Positions 7,955 to 17,167 of a stretch of DNA of 41,398 nucleotides are shown here, in pieces; within the stretch, counting starts at the first letter, position 1, and every line of letters starts with the position of its first letter. This DNA is from Candidatus Nitrosopumilus salarius BD31. Lineage in GTDB: Archaea; Thermoproteota; Nitrososphaeria; Nitrososphaerales; Nitrosopumilaceae. Location of the stretch: assembly GCF_000242875.2 (NCBI RefSeq), contig NZ_AEXL02000168.1:1-41398 (forward strand), read 5' to 3'. The notes under the pieces are model-generated. The model did no database searches. It worked only from the letters and a program-made list of their open reading frames with translations, and was not told where the DNA came from. The translations under genes were made by a program, and so were the position numbers.

Positions 7955-9139
7955 CTAATCAAGAAGATTTTCAAGATAATCTAGGTGTAAGAGAAATGGA
8001 TGTATGCCATTAACACTATCTCCGATTAAAAGGACATTTTCATCTGGAAAATACACATATGTTTGATCAGAGAATTCCCCTTCATCTAAAAATAAATTCA
8101 TTTTAACATTGGAAATATCAAGCGAGAGTTCTGACTCATATGTATGAGTAGGTACAACATCCAAACCATAAACATCATTATAATAGTCTACCAAAGATTC
8201 GTTGATCACAATCCCAACACTTCCATCACCTTCTTCTATGTAAGCTCTTGATGCACTAACTTGTTCAGGAGTAATTGTTGTATAAACAATAATGTTGATA
8301 GGTTTATCAGTTTTCAGTCTAACAGTTTCAAGAAATTTTTTTGATTCTTCATATGAACTTAAAGTGTCAATTACTATAAGTCCAGTGTCACCTTCAATTA
8401 ACACGCTATTTTTGCCATCATTTCCAATAGCGACTAAAATTCGGTCATAAAGAGTAAAAATTTTCAGTGGTTTTGGAATATTTGATTCCTGTGAATTTGA
8501 TGATATGTTTAACTCCTCATCTGGAACTTCTTCAAGTGACAACACATCATCTGGAACTTCTTCAAGTGATTCAATGTCTTGGGAATTTGTCTCCATTTTG
8601 TTTAAGGAGTCATTGTCATTATCTTCAGAAGATTTAACGTTAAAGTCATTTTCAATTTGATCAGTTATAATTATTTCAGCCAAACCTAATCTTTCCCAAA
8701 GTTTTGCCGTTGATGAACTAATACAATACAAATCATCATATGATAATCTATGAACTAAAGTGTATCCAGATCTACATTCAGAATCATCGGACATATCAAT
8801 ATGTTTTGCCTGAGGTGCAGGTGGAGGGGCACCATAATAAACAGTGTCTGAATCGTCTCGTTCGTTTTGATTTATTTTAGTGGCATTTTGAATTATTTCA
8901 GCCAAACCTAATTTCTCCCATCTTTCAGCAGTTGGAGGATCAAGACAAACATAATCTTTGTAAGCAAAACGAAAAACTAGAGACTGTTCAGATCTACATC
9001 CTGCCATAATATCTTCTTGAGCTTCAGTGTTAACTGCACCAAATGAAAAAGTGGCAGTTCCAGATATTATGAGGGCAAAAAATAGTGGTAAAACTAGGAA
9101 TTTACTAATAATCATATTACAAAAAGGCATAATTTTCAA
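7955..9139 (-). CDS. Secreted protein with two Cys repeats and a degenerate metallo-beta-lactamase-like domain
   Basis: A 394-residue exported protein. The N-terminus is a signal peptide (a hydrophobic stretch ending SGTATFSFGA). Two repeats of about 40 residues follow, each with a Cys pair, an L-V-x-R-x-x-Y core and a WExLGLAEII end (about 47-82 and 120-156). A Ser/Glu-rich linker contains two copies of SLEEVPD. From about residue 230 the chain resembles the N-terminal half of alkylsulfatase-type metallo-beta-lactamase folds (VLIEGDTGLIVIDTL, then VYTTITPEQVSASRAY, then VLLIGDSVNG). The metal motif HxHxDH expected after IVYT is replaced by TITPEQ, so metal catalysis is unlikely. Probably a cell-surface binding protein. 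Confidence 0.7.
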   Translation of the reverse strand: MKIMPFCNMIISKFLVLPLFFALIISGTATFSFGAVNTEAQEDIMAGCRSEQSLVFRFAYKDYVCLDPPTAERWEKLGLAEIIQNATKINQNERDDSDTVYYGAPPPAPQAKHIDMSDDSECRSGYTLVHRLSYDDLYCISSSTAKLWERLGLAEIIITDQIENDFNVKSSEDNDNDSLNKMETNSQDIESLEEVPDDVLSLEEVPDEELNISSNSQESNIPKPLKIFTLYDRILVAIGNDGKNSVLIEGDTGLIVIDTLSSYEESKKFLETVRLKTDKPINIIVYTTITPEQVSASRAYIEEGDGSVGIVINESLVDYYNDVYGLDVVPTHTYESELSLDISNVKMNLFLDEGEFSDQTYVYFPDENVLLIGDSVNGIHPFLLHLDYLENLLD

Positions 9140-9152
9140 TATATCAAATAAC

Positions 9153-9196
9153 GTGTAATATTTTTACACATACAGATTTTTGTCTCATTTAAGACA
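9153..9196. promoter_or_regulatory. Two inverted repeats upstream of the secreted protein gene
   Basis: GTGTAA (9153-9158) and TTACAC (9164-9169) form a perfect 6-bp inverted repeat with a 5-nt spacer. TGTCT (9181-9185) and AGACA (9192-9196) form a second one with a 6-nt spacer. Both lie in the 185-bp divergent gap between the secreted protein gene (start 9139) and the KaiC-like gene (start 9325), 14-57 nt upstream of the former, where operators would be expected. Confidence 0.35.
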
Positions 9197-9324
9197 TAAC
9201 AAAATTGACTGTAAAAAGGGCAAATTTTTCATACATTTTCAAAATTCCAGTCCAAATATTTGACATCTAAGAGAATTTTGACTACTCACAACCCATTACT
9301 GGAAAATATCACAAATTATGACAA

Positions 9325-10602
9325 TTGGATTCAAACAGTACTATTCTGAAACTTGAAGAAAGTCTTGGAAAAGATTACGGGGATTATGGCAGGACACAGT
9401 ACATTATTGAAAAACTGCAAAAAAACCAAACAATACCAAAATCAGATCATCTATACATCAAAAGAATGATAGATTTATGCGAGCAATCACCTATAGAATC
9501 AAATATTCCGATTATTTTTGAAAACGTTTTATCAGAAGATTTAATCAAATGTAATCAGTGTAGTTTAGAAATAGAATTAGATGAAAGATCAATAAGAAAA
9601 AATAATTTCTGGTTTCATGAAAAATGTTTTAAAAAAATTCCAATAGTGCAGTCAAGCCATTTTCAAAAAACAGAACCTGCTGCCAAAAAAATTAGACAGT
9701 CAATTAAAAATGAAAAATCTCAGTCAATGACCCCACAGATGGTATTCTCAGCAGGGTTGTTAGCCTCGCTGGTTGGCACGACATATTTTTTGACAGACAG
9801 TCAAATATCATCGGCAGTTGGAATTTGTGGTAGCATATTATTTTTAATAATTTTTAGGTCACAAATTCTACAAAAGAAAAGAAAAAAACCATCAGTAGTA
9901 AAAACAGGTATTCCAGGATTTGATTCCATAATATCACCAGGTATTAAAAAAAATAGTTCAATAATAGTTTCAGGTCCACCTGGGAGTGGAAAGACAATAT
10001 TTGGATTACAGTTTATTCATGCAGGCGCTAAAGAATTTAATGAACCAGGAATATACATCTCCCTATCACAAAGTGTTGAAGAAATGAAAAATGATTGTAA
10101 ATCATTTGGATGGGATATTGACGGTTTGATTTCAAAGCAAAAAATACTCATTATAGATTTAAGACCATTTAAAATTAAAGATGAAGTTATTGGAAAAGAT
10201 GATTCTCTTTATCGTGGAGAGCAAATGCCATTTGAACACCTTACAAAATTCATACTTAACAGCATTAAAAAAATTAAAGCTAAAAGAATCGTGATTGATT
10301 CAATTTCAATTCTTGGAATGCAATACTCTGATAAATTTTACATGAGACAGGGAATGCAAGGAATGATTCAATCACTAGAAAATTATGATGTAACATCCAT
10401 TTTAATTTCAGAATTTTCAGAAAATAATGGAATGCCATCAGAATGGTTTGTCACATCAGGAATTATTCAGTTAGATAACCAAATTATCGACAATAGTATG
10501 AAAAGAACGATCAAAATTAGAAAATTACGAGGGATGTCTCATAGTGAGCATGTTCATTCCTTGGAGCTAGGCAATGATGGGTTGTGTGTATATGATATCT
10601 AA
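9325..10602 (+). CDS. Membrane-anchored KaiC-like ATPase with zinc site
   Basis: A 425-residue RecA/KaiC-superfamily ATPase. Order: a GD-GR module (1-50, DYGDYGRTQYI), a treble-clef-like zinc site (C76, C79, H98, C101), two hydrophobic segments (about 140-180), then a KaiC domain from about 193. Walker A GPPGSGKT is at 217-224, and KRIVIDSISIL supplies the Walker B strand. Related single-domain KaiC-like proteins act as regulatory ATPases in archaea; membrane tethering here suggests signalling near the membrane, which is inference. The start is a TTG, since the nearby ATG at 9318 is in another frame. It overlaps the stop of the small convergent gene 10599-10724. Confidence 0.75.
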   Translation: MDSNSTILKLEESLGKDYGDYGRTQYIIEKLQKNQTIPKSDHLYIKRMIDLCEQSPIESNIPIIFENVLSEDLIKCNQCSLEIELDERSIRKNNFWFHEKCFKKIPIVQSSHFQKTEPAAKKIRQSIKNEKSQSMTPQMVFSAGLLASLVGTTYFLTDSQISSAVGICGSILFLIIFRSQILQKKRKKPSVVKTGIPGFDSIISPGIKKNSSIIVSGPPGSGKTIFGLQFIHAGAKEFNEPGIYISLSQSVEEMKNDCKSFGWDIDGLISKQKILIIDLRPFKIKDEVIGKDDSLYRGEQMPFEHLTKFILNSIKKIKAKRIVIDSISILGMQYSDKFYMRQGMQGMIQSLENYDVTSILISEFSENNGMPSEWFVTSGIIQLDNQIIDNSMKRTIKIRKLRGMSHSEHVHSLELGNDGLCVYDI

Positions 10603-10724
10603 GATTCAGAGTCTGCAAGTTCATCAAGCTTCTTTTTTACAGCTTGAGCAATTTCTTGTTTTAACTTGTCTTCCTCTTCAATTAGATCTTTTTTGAATTT
10701 CTTTTCCCAGTAATTTTTACCCAT
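10599..10724 (-). CDS. Microprotein, 41 aa, charged helix
   Basis: Short frame starting ATG at 10724, sequence beginning MGKNYWEKKFKKDLIEEE, all helical and highly charged. The stop overlaps the KaiC-like gene stop by 4 nt, the same packing as other convergent pairs here. Function unknown; the aromatic-basic start and coherent amphipathic pattern favour a real gene. Confidence 0.5.
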   Translation of the reverse strand: MGKNYWEKKFKKDLIEEEDKLKQEIAQAVKKKLDELADSES

Positions 10725-11014
10725 AATATTCTAATGACATATACCAGTAGTATGAAATAAGCCCTTCGAAAACTCAGAGCCTAAAAAATAACATTTTACT
10801 AAGGAATCATCCATCGACGTTAAATACAAATTTTGAAAGACAAAACACCTAACACATCATGGAGGATTGGTGAGGAATCATCAAAACCCCATGAATTATT
10901 TCTAAATTATCTGCACATAGCATATTAGATAATATCCAAATATGCTTCAAATATTGAAAACCATTTTTAATTATTTGTAGATAAAACGCAGTAAATTATT
11001 AAAGGAAATCAGGT
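10725..11014. other. 290-bp gap without a credible gene
   Basis: No frame longer than a few dozen codons looks coding. A TATA-like gttaaata near 10821 is followed about 25 nt later by AACACCTA, and then by a short inverted repeat CATGG (from about 10859) with CCATG (to about 10893) enclosing a G-rich stretch. This could be a small untranslated RNA or the leader of one, but no known RNA family is recognised. The rest is AT-rich. Confidence 0.3.
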
Positions 11015-12586
11015 TTAGTGAGATTGAACAAGACACGTATAGGAATCAATGAACTGCTTTACAGATTTTTTTGTATCAGTGTAATCTATTGTAAACGCAA
11101 ATGATTTGCGCATATTTGGAGGTATACCTATACCAATCAAGTGAATCCTATGTTTTTTTGCATGTAATAATGCTGTTAACAATTCATTATCAGCATCATC
11201 GCTCCCAAGGGATCTTCCATCAGAAACGATTATCAGATATTTATTTTCGGATCGATTATCATGTTGTAAGATTTTTACCCCCATGTTTACAGCATCAGAT
11301 ATAAACGACAGTCCAGAACTTTTCAATCCGCCAATTCGTGCCTTCACTTTTTGATTGTAAGGTTCTTTGTGATCTTTGAGAATCAAAAATTTATTATTGA
11401 AACTATACAATCCCCATCTACCTCCATCGCGATTTATGTGTTCTGCAGTTTCACCTAAACAAATGATAAATTTTTTCATTTCTTCAAATCGTAGTTTCAT
11501 GCTTGAACTATTATCAAAGACAACAACCCAATTCTCACTCTCTTTTTTAGGAATGTCTTGTTCAAATATTTCGATTCCTTCACGCATGCTAGACTCTTTT
11601 TGTATTGCCGAAGGCATATCAATCAGACCAATTTCCTCAAATGCTGGAGAGTCGACATAGAATGAAAGTGTTCTAAGAGTATTTCTCAATCTTCTCAAAT
11701 CAGAAGCATTAGTATTGGTGATTCTCATAAACTCAGCAAAATTTTCAGGACTAATTTCTATTTCATCAAAATTTGAATTTTCACTGAATTTTTTATAACG
11801 CTCCAATTGTTGAGCTTCCAAAAATGCTTCTTTTAACCAGCTCTCATTCAAATCATCAAGTGTGCTCTGAAATTCATCTTTAGCAGGAATGACCATGTTA
11901 AGAATTCCTTTTTGGTATTTTTCATAATTAGGGCGGTCACAAAAAGGATATAATTTTTTTGGCAAAAGATGAGGATTGCTATAGAGAAAATCAAGATAAG
12001 GTGTAATTTGTGCCATATTGTAAGAAGATACATTCAATAATGTTTTTGTGAACTTTTCACGCCATAATTTTTTTGAGTGTTCAACTCCAGAAAACATTGA
12101 AAAACGATCTCTCGAATAGGTTAAATTCTTGTGAATTTTATTTTCATAATGAGTATCATAAAGCATTTTTATCAACTCCATGTTTTGCCACATTTCAGGA
12201 TATGATTTTTTTATATATTCATCTACTTTGGCGTCTTCAACAAAAGTGATTACATTCCAACATTTTTCAAATGTTTTGTCTTTCATCCAAGTGTCATATT
12301 TAGAATAATCAGAAAGACGTACATGTACACCTACATGATAAATAGTGCATAGATACAAATTCCAAATAGAATTTGCATGTGTTTGATAATCAGAAAAAAC
12401 ATTTCCTTCAAGAAAGTATTGTTTGTGAAGAGTTATTGGACTAGGAATCGTAGCTGAAATGCATTCAGCGAATTCAATTTTTGCATACTCAATTTTATTG
12501 GTTATGCTAAAATCTATATCAGCATTTGAAATTCCAACTATTTCATCAAAAATAGATTTGGAAAACTCAAAAAGGGTTTTTTTCAT
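11015..12586 (-). CDS. VWA-domain protein (NorD/CobT-like)
   Basis: A 523-residue protein with a C-terminal von Willebrand factor A domain. The metal-ion-dependent adhesion site is intact: D358-N-S360-S-S362 (DNSSSM), a following SGLSFISDAV stretch supplies the conserved Thr/Ser region, and IIVSDGRSL is the downstream Asp motif. Residues 1-330 are helical. This layout matches NorD/CobT-type proteins, which work with a MoxR AAA+ ATPase to remodel metalloenzymes. No MoxR gene is in the window, so the substrate cannot be named. Confidence 0.75.
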   Translation of the reverse strand: MKKTLFEFSKSIFDEIVGISNADIDFSITNKIEYAKIEFAECISATIPSPITLHKQYFLEGNVFSDYQTHANSIWNLYLCTIYHVGVHVRLSDYSKYDTWMKDKTFEKCWNVITFVEDAKVDEYIKKSYPEMWQNMELIKMLYDTHYENKIHKNLTYSRDRFSMFSGVEHSKKLWREKFTKTLLNVSSYNMAQITPYLDFLYSNPHLLPKKLYPFCDRPNYEKYQKGILNMVIPAKDEFQSTLDDLNESWLKEAFLEAQQLERYKKFSENSNFDEIEISPENFAEFMRITNTNASDLRRLRNTLRTLSFYVDSPAFEEIGLIDMPSAIQKESSMREGIEIFEQDIPKKESENWVVVFDNSSSMKLRFEEMKKFIICLGETAEHINRDGGRWGLYSFNNKFLILKDHKEPYNQKVKARIGGLKSSGLSFISDAVNMGVKILQHDNRSENKYLIIVSDGRSLGSDDADNELLTALLHAKKHRIHLIGIGIPPNMRKSFAFTIDYTDTKKSVKQFIDSYTCLVQSH

Positions 12587-12760
12587 AATTACTCAAAATA
12601 TCCATTAAGACATGCAATGACAGATCTACCCATAGATCGCTTTACCTCTTTGTTAGTACATAAAGGACTGGTTGTAATTTTTGAACAAACACATCATGTT
12701 TAGATTTTAGGCATGAAAACGAGAATAAACAATTTTTTTTATTATTAAAAAAGACCCTTT

Positions 12761-14953
12761 TTACTCTTTGTCGATAAATTCGTTAACACCTGGAGGTTCT
12801 GGTGCCAATCCCTTTCTTTTCCTAATATCTGCCACTGCTGAGGCAAGCATAGATTTTGGGACTTCAGTCCATTCTTTAAAGGATGTATTCCATGTCGCAC
12901 GACCTGCAGTTTGACCTCTCATTTCTTCAGATAAGGTGAATGTTTCAGAAGCTGGGATTTCACCAACAATGATACTTGATGCGCCTTTTTGTTGCATGTC
13001 TAGAACTTTACCACGTTTACCAGAGAGAACTGTAGCTACATTTCCAACCAAATCAGTTGGGACACGAACCTCGATTGCTAGTGTTGGTTCTAAAACGGCA
13101 GTACCTGCAGTTAGCAATGCACCCATACAAGCTCTACGTGAAGCAGGACCTAGTTGAGACAACCCTCTGTGTGCAGTGTCCTCATGAGGAACAAAATGAG
13201 TGAAGATAAATTTACAGTTTCTCATTTGCTCTTTGCAAAGAGGGCCTTCTTTCATCACTTCTTCAAATCCAGAATTAATAGAGTCAGTGGACTCTTGTAC
13301 AAATTGAACACCTTTTGTTCCGTTAATCAAAACATTGCCACGTGAATCAAATTTCATGACTCTCTTAATTGTATCCGTATCCCACCCAGCTTCTTTTAGT
13401 AAATCAGAAACTACTTTTTTATCTTTCATATCACTGATTTCACCAGTTCTAAGCATGTGAGCAATTTTTGGTTCCAATGGTTCTACTTTCATGAAAATCT
13501 TATTGTGCCTATTAGGAGATTTTGCCATAATTGGTTCACAAGTTCCCTTGACAGTTTCCCTATAGTTAATCAAAGGTTCAGAGGTCACAATTTCACATTT
13601 TGCATCTTGAATCCTGTGGGTTGCAACATCAAGATGTAACACGCCCATTCCAGCAACAATAGTTTCTCCACTTTCTTCATCAATTTTTACAATAAGATTA
13701 GGATCCTCAATAGTAAGCTGTTTTAGAATTTCTACAAGTTTTGGTAAATCTTTAGGATGTTTTGGTTCAATTGCAATTTGAACGACAGGTTCTGAAACAT
13801 ATTTGACACCTTCAAACATTGGAATGCCTTTAACTGAAGATAATGTGTTTCCAGCTCTTGCTTCAGTCAATCCCAATAATGCAGGAATATTTCCAGCTCC
13901 AAGTTCTCCGACTTGCTCTCTTTGGTTACCCATAAAGAAATTGACTGATTGTATTCTACCTTCTCTTTTTGAATCAATGATATTGATTGTTTGCCCATCT
14001 TTTACTATTCCAGAGAATAATCTTCCAATGGCAACAGGTCCTGCGGCAGGATCTAATACCATATTTACAATCATCATGATTGTTGGACCATCATCACTGC
14101 ATGCAAGAAGTGCTTTTCCAACATCAGATTCTAAATCACCTTTCCATATTTGTGGAATTCTGTATTGAACTGCTTCATGTGGTGCTGGATGATGTTTTAC
14201 GACCATTCCAAGTACTGCATTAGCTAGTGGTGCTTTTTCAACCAAAACATCTACTTTTTCGTTAACATAAGCATCAATTACATCTTTGAAAGTGATTCCT
14301 TTTTCTTTCATAACATCTAGGTTTATTGCCCATTTGTCTTTTGCAGAACCAAATGTCACACTTGCATTCTGAATAGATACCTTCCATTTTTCTTTGTATT
14401 CAGGTTCAGCATATGTGTCAATTAATTGATTAAAATTAGAAACCACATCGGCTAGTTGCTGTTGCATTTTTTCAGGAGTCAGTCGGAGTTCTTTGATCAA
14501 TCTATCCACTTTGTTGATAAACAAAACAGGTTTCACTCTTTCTTCAAGTGCCATTCGAGTGACAGTTTCAGTTTGAGTCATAATTCCCTCTACAGCATCA
14601 CATACAACTACAGCGCCATCAATTGCCCTAAGACTACGAATTACCCTTCCGCTAAAGTCTACGTGACCAGGAGTATCAATCATGTTAATGACATATTCTT
14701 GGCCTTGTTGAGAAAAGAGTAATGTAACGTTTGCCTGATAAATTGTAATTCCTCTTTGTTGTTCTTCTTTATCAAAGTCCATTGCAAGCGCTTTACCTGC
14801 AGCAGAGGGGGCAATAATTCCAGAGTGTGCCAAAAGGCTGTCACTCATTGTAGTTTTTCCATGGTCAACATGAGCAATAACACCAAAGTTACGAATATTG
14901 GCTTTGTTCTTGATAATTTTCATTACTTCTGATGTTGACTTGAATTTTGCCAT
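12761..14953 (-). CDS. fusA: Translation elongation factor 2 (aEF-2)
   Basis: GTPase that drives ribosomal translocation; 730 residues, full length for archaeal EF-2. Visible motifs: P-loop AHVDHGKT (27-34), effector region QRGITI, G3 DTPGH, G4 NKVD, then the domain II-V order, ending KGLAPEPPGVNEFIDKE. Residue H595 in DTAHRG occupies the diphthamide position known from eukaryotic and archaeal EF-2; the usual HRGGGQ context is HRGLSQ here. The start is the ATG at 14953, with a TATA box 27 nt upstream and almost no leader. It lies 40 bp downstream of the SIS-domain gene on the same strand but appears to have its own promoter. Confidence 0.97.
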   Translation of the reverse strand: MAKFKSTSEVMKIIKNKANIRNFGVIAHVDHGKTTMSDSLLAHSGIIAPSAAGKALAMDFDKEEQQRGITIYQANVTLLFSQQGQEYVINMIDTPGHVDFSGRVIRSLRAIDGAVVVCDAVEGIMTQTETVTRMALEERVKPVLFINKVDRLIKELRLTPEKMQQQLADVVSNFNQLIDTYAEPEYKEKWKVSIQNASVTFGSAKDKWAINLDVMKEKGITFKDVIDAYVNEKVDVLVEKAPLANAVLGMVVKHHPAPHEAVQYRIPQIWKGDLESDVGKALLACSDDGPTIMMIVNMVLDPAAGPVAIGRLFSGIVKDGQTINIIDSKREGRIQSVNFFMGNQREQVGELGAGNIPALLGLTEARAGNTLSSVKGIPMFEGVKYVSEPVVQIAIEPKHPKDLPKLVEILKQLTIEDPNLIVKIDEESGETIVAGMGVLHLDVATHRIQDAKCEIVTSEPLINYRETVKGTCEPIMAKSPNRHNKIFMKVEPLEPKIAHMLRTGEISDMKDKKVVSDLLKEAGWDTDTIKRVMKFDSRGNVLINGTKGVQFVQESTDSINSGFEEVMKEGPLCKEQMRNCKFIFTHFVPHEDTAHRGLSQLGPASRRACMGALLTAGTAVLEPTLAIEVRVPTDLVGNVATVLSGKRGKVLDMQQKGASSIIVGEIPASETFTLSEEMRGQTAGRATWNTSFKEWTEVPKSMLASAVADIRKRKGLAPEPPGVNEFIDKE

Positions 14954-14976
14954 ATTCGCAAACCAAAGTTTTCAGG

Positions 14977-14983
14977 TATTAAA
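14977..14983 (-). promoter_or_regulatory. TATA box of the EF-2 gene
   Basis: On the minus strand this reads TTTAATA inside AAGGTTTAATACC. Its centre is 27 nt before the EF-2 ATG, the spacing expected if the message starts at or next to the start codon (leaderless). Confidence 0.6.
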
Positions 14984-14993
14984 CCTTAGCCTT

Positions 14994-15895
14994 CTAATAG
15001 ATCATTTGATTGGATACATTACGAATATTTTTTGCATCTACAAAATGGCACTCTTTCATTTTTTTCTTTTTTGCCTCATTCAAAACAATCATCTGAGAGA
15101 AAAAAACACTGAAGATGATCTGGTCTAGTTTCTTTGAAGGTATGTCAGGGTGAATCACATTCATGCCGATTTTTTTAAGATGTTTATCTAGTTGTTTATT
15201 GTGAGAGTTTTTTTCTTCAAAGATTATCACAGAGTCTCCTTTTTTGGCCGAGAATAATTCCATGTGTGAGAATTGTTCAATTCTGCAATAGTGTGCATCA
15301 TATCCCAAAACCTCATAAAATTTTGCAGCACAATACATGGCTATGGGATAAGTAAACATATTCCCCAAGATAAATATCCTTTCAGATAATTCAACTTTTT
15401 TTGCATCAGATTTTGCTTTTTGGAAAATTACTTCATTAGGGACGATGATTTTTTTTACCAAGGAAATACATGTAAGAGCACTTGCCAAAAATGAGATGCT
15501 ACCTGCAGTGAATACACCTGCACTTGGAAAATGGAGTTGAATTATTTGATTAGATTCATTTGCAAGCCTACTAGCAGAGTCGGATGTGACGGCAGTTGAT
15601 TTTTTTGCAATCTTTGCTACTTTGACATTTGAGAAGGTATTTCCAGAAACTGAAATAAAATAGATATGTTTTGATTTTACCAGTTTTTTGTTTTTGTAAA
15701 GATCTAAAGGATCCATTGCTTTTACAATCCCACCAGAAAAAGATTCTGCAAGTAATGAAGATACTAGAGAATCACCGCTTCCAGAAAAGTATGTTTTTTT
15801 TGGTGATTTTGCGAAAGTGGTTTTTGAGGTTTAAACAATTTTAAAAACAAGGGCTGTAATTCAATATCTTTTTCATATGATTCAATAGAATTCAC
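14994..15895 (-). CDS. SIS-domain sugar-phosphate isomerase-like protein, frame-shifted
   Basis: Sugar isomerase (SIS) fold, similar to archaeal bifunctional phosphoglucose/phosphomannose isomerases. The motif YFSGSGDSLVSS (phosphosugar-binding Ser-rich loop) is followed by a second SIS half (FISVSGNTFSN, TSDSASRLA) and FSHMELFS. The first ATG in the main frame (15716) would remove the first SGSGDS loop, so the gene must start earlier. A GTG at 15895 (then NSIESYEKDI) has a TATA-like element 25 nt upstream and gives a plausible N-terminus, but it lies in another frame. The frames meet at the run of eight T at 15794-15801 (A8 in the message); one extra A would restore a product of about 301 residues. 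Confidence 0.7.
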
Positions 15896-15977
15896 AATAT
15901 CAAATAATTTTTGACATATATTAGAAAAACGGTTTTACTGGGTTTTGATTTTTATTACGAGAATTCAGGATTCAGAT

Positions 15978-16805
15978 ATGGAAATTTCTGTAGGGCATAC
16001 TCCTGATTCTGATGACGCATTCATGTTTTATGGAATGTTTACCGGAAAAGTTCCATCACCAGAGTTTACAGTGAATCATGTAATAGAAGATATTGAGAAG
16101 CTAAATCGTAAAGCAACTGATCCGCAACTTGATGTAACAGCAGTTTCAGTCCACGCATGTGCATATATTCCAGGATACACGATTTTAAGAAGTGGGGGGA
16201 GTTTTGGAATTGGTTATGGTCCCATAGTTACGGCAACAAAACAAATGTCAATTGATGAGATAAAAAAATGTAAGATTGCAATTCCAGGAAAGATGACATC
16301 AGCATTTTTGTTGCTACAGTTAATGATTGGAAAATTTGATTACATAGAAATGAATTTTAGCGACATTCCAGAGGCTGTTAAATCAGGCAAAGTAGATGCA
16401 GGGTTAGTAATCCATGAAACCCAGCTGTCATATGAGCAAGAAGGAAATGTCAAAATTCTAGATGTGGGAGAATGGTGGGATAAGACAACAAATGGATTGC
16501 CAGTGCCACTAGGGATTAATGTAATGAGAACGGATCTAGGCATGGATACAATTGTAAAATTTGATAGATATCTCCAATCTTCAATTGAATTTGGACTGAA
16601 AAATTTTGACGATGCAATAGAATACGCAATGCAGTATTCAAGAGGAAAGCCACGTGAGTTGATTGAAAAATTTGTAAAAATGTATGTCAATCAAGTAACA
16701 GTAAACATGGGGAATTCTGGCGAAGAATCAATCAGAAAATTCTTTGAGATGGCAAAAGAAAAGAATCTTGTTCCAGATTTTGAGATCAGTATTGCCACCA
16801 AGTAA
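15978..16805 (+). CDS. mqnD: 1,4-dihydroxy-6-naphthoate synthase family (MqnD)
   Basis: Substrate-binding-protein-like enzyme that cleaves cyclic de-hypoxanthine futalosine to 1,4-dihydroxy-6-naphthoate in menaquinone synthesis. Family features are visible: HTPDSDDAFMFYGM at the N-terminus, GYGPIVTA, IPGKMTSAFLLLQLM, the catalytic-type His in VIHETQLSYE, then LDVGEWWDKTTNGLPVPLG. About 275 residues, normal for the family. I chose the ATG at 15978, 24 nt after a TTTATTA box; the frame is open further upstream to 15945. The mqnE-like gene is at 20166-21263, which supports the assignment. Confidence 0.85.
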   Translation: MEISVGHTPDSDDAFMFYGMFTGKVPSPEFTVNHVIEDIEKLNRKATDPQLDVTAVSVHACAYIPGYTILRSGGSFGIGYGPIVTATKQMSIDEIKKCKIAIPGKMTSAFLLLQLMIGKFDYIEMNFSDIPEAVKSGKVDAGLVIHETQLSYEQEGNVKILDVGEWWDKTTNGLPVPLGINVMRTDLGMDTIVKFDRYLQSSIEFGLKNFDDAIEYAMQYSRGKPRELIEKFVKMYVNQVTVNMGNSGEESIRKFFEMAKEKNLVPDFEISIATK

Positions 16806-16832
16806 TTATAGAAGAAAAAAAAATTAGTAAAT

Positions 16833-17123
16833 ATGGGAGATGGTATTGGCGGTCCAGTCATAGGTATTTTGACAAATAACGCTTTTGAATTATTAGTGAG
16901 TCACACTAGAAAAGATAATCAAGAGAGTTATGGAAAAACAGAAAGAATAGTTATTGGAAAGATTGATGATCCAGAACAACCTCAGTATGGAGAAACTACA
17001 AAAGAAGATTTGGAACGTGCATTAAAAGGCAAATTTGTTTCATGTAACGTACAATATAGAGATACAAAAACAGATGCACTTGTTTGTAATGTTTTTGTTC
17101 AAAAGCCACCTGAAGGATTTTAA
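16833..17123 (+). CDS. Hypothetical protein (96 aa)
   Basis: Soluble protein starting MGDGIGGPVIGILTNNAFE; mixed sheet and helix pattern ending in KPPEGF. No recognised domain. It starts 27 nt after mqnD on the same strand and may be co-transcribed, but there is no evidence of a role in quinone synthesis. Confidence 0.6.
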   Translation: MGDGIGGPVIGILTNNAFELLVSHTRKDNQESYGKTERIVIGKIDDPEQPQYGETTKEDLERALKGKFVSCNVQYRDTKTDALVCNVFVQKPPEGF

Positions 17124-17167
17124 ATTCCAAAAAGATTAAGTTCAAAAATATTCTAGTAAGTTTGTTA

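Noticed and set aside
9318-9330. ATG at 9318 as start of the KaiC-like gene
   Set aside because: It is out of frame with the GD-GR module; the TTG at 9325 is in frame.
14456-14722. Plus-strand frames inside the EF-2 gene
   Set aside because: EF-2 is full length and conserved on the other strand; these are chance open frames.
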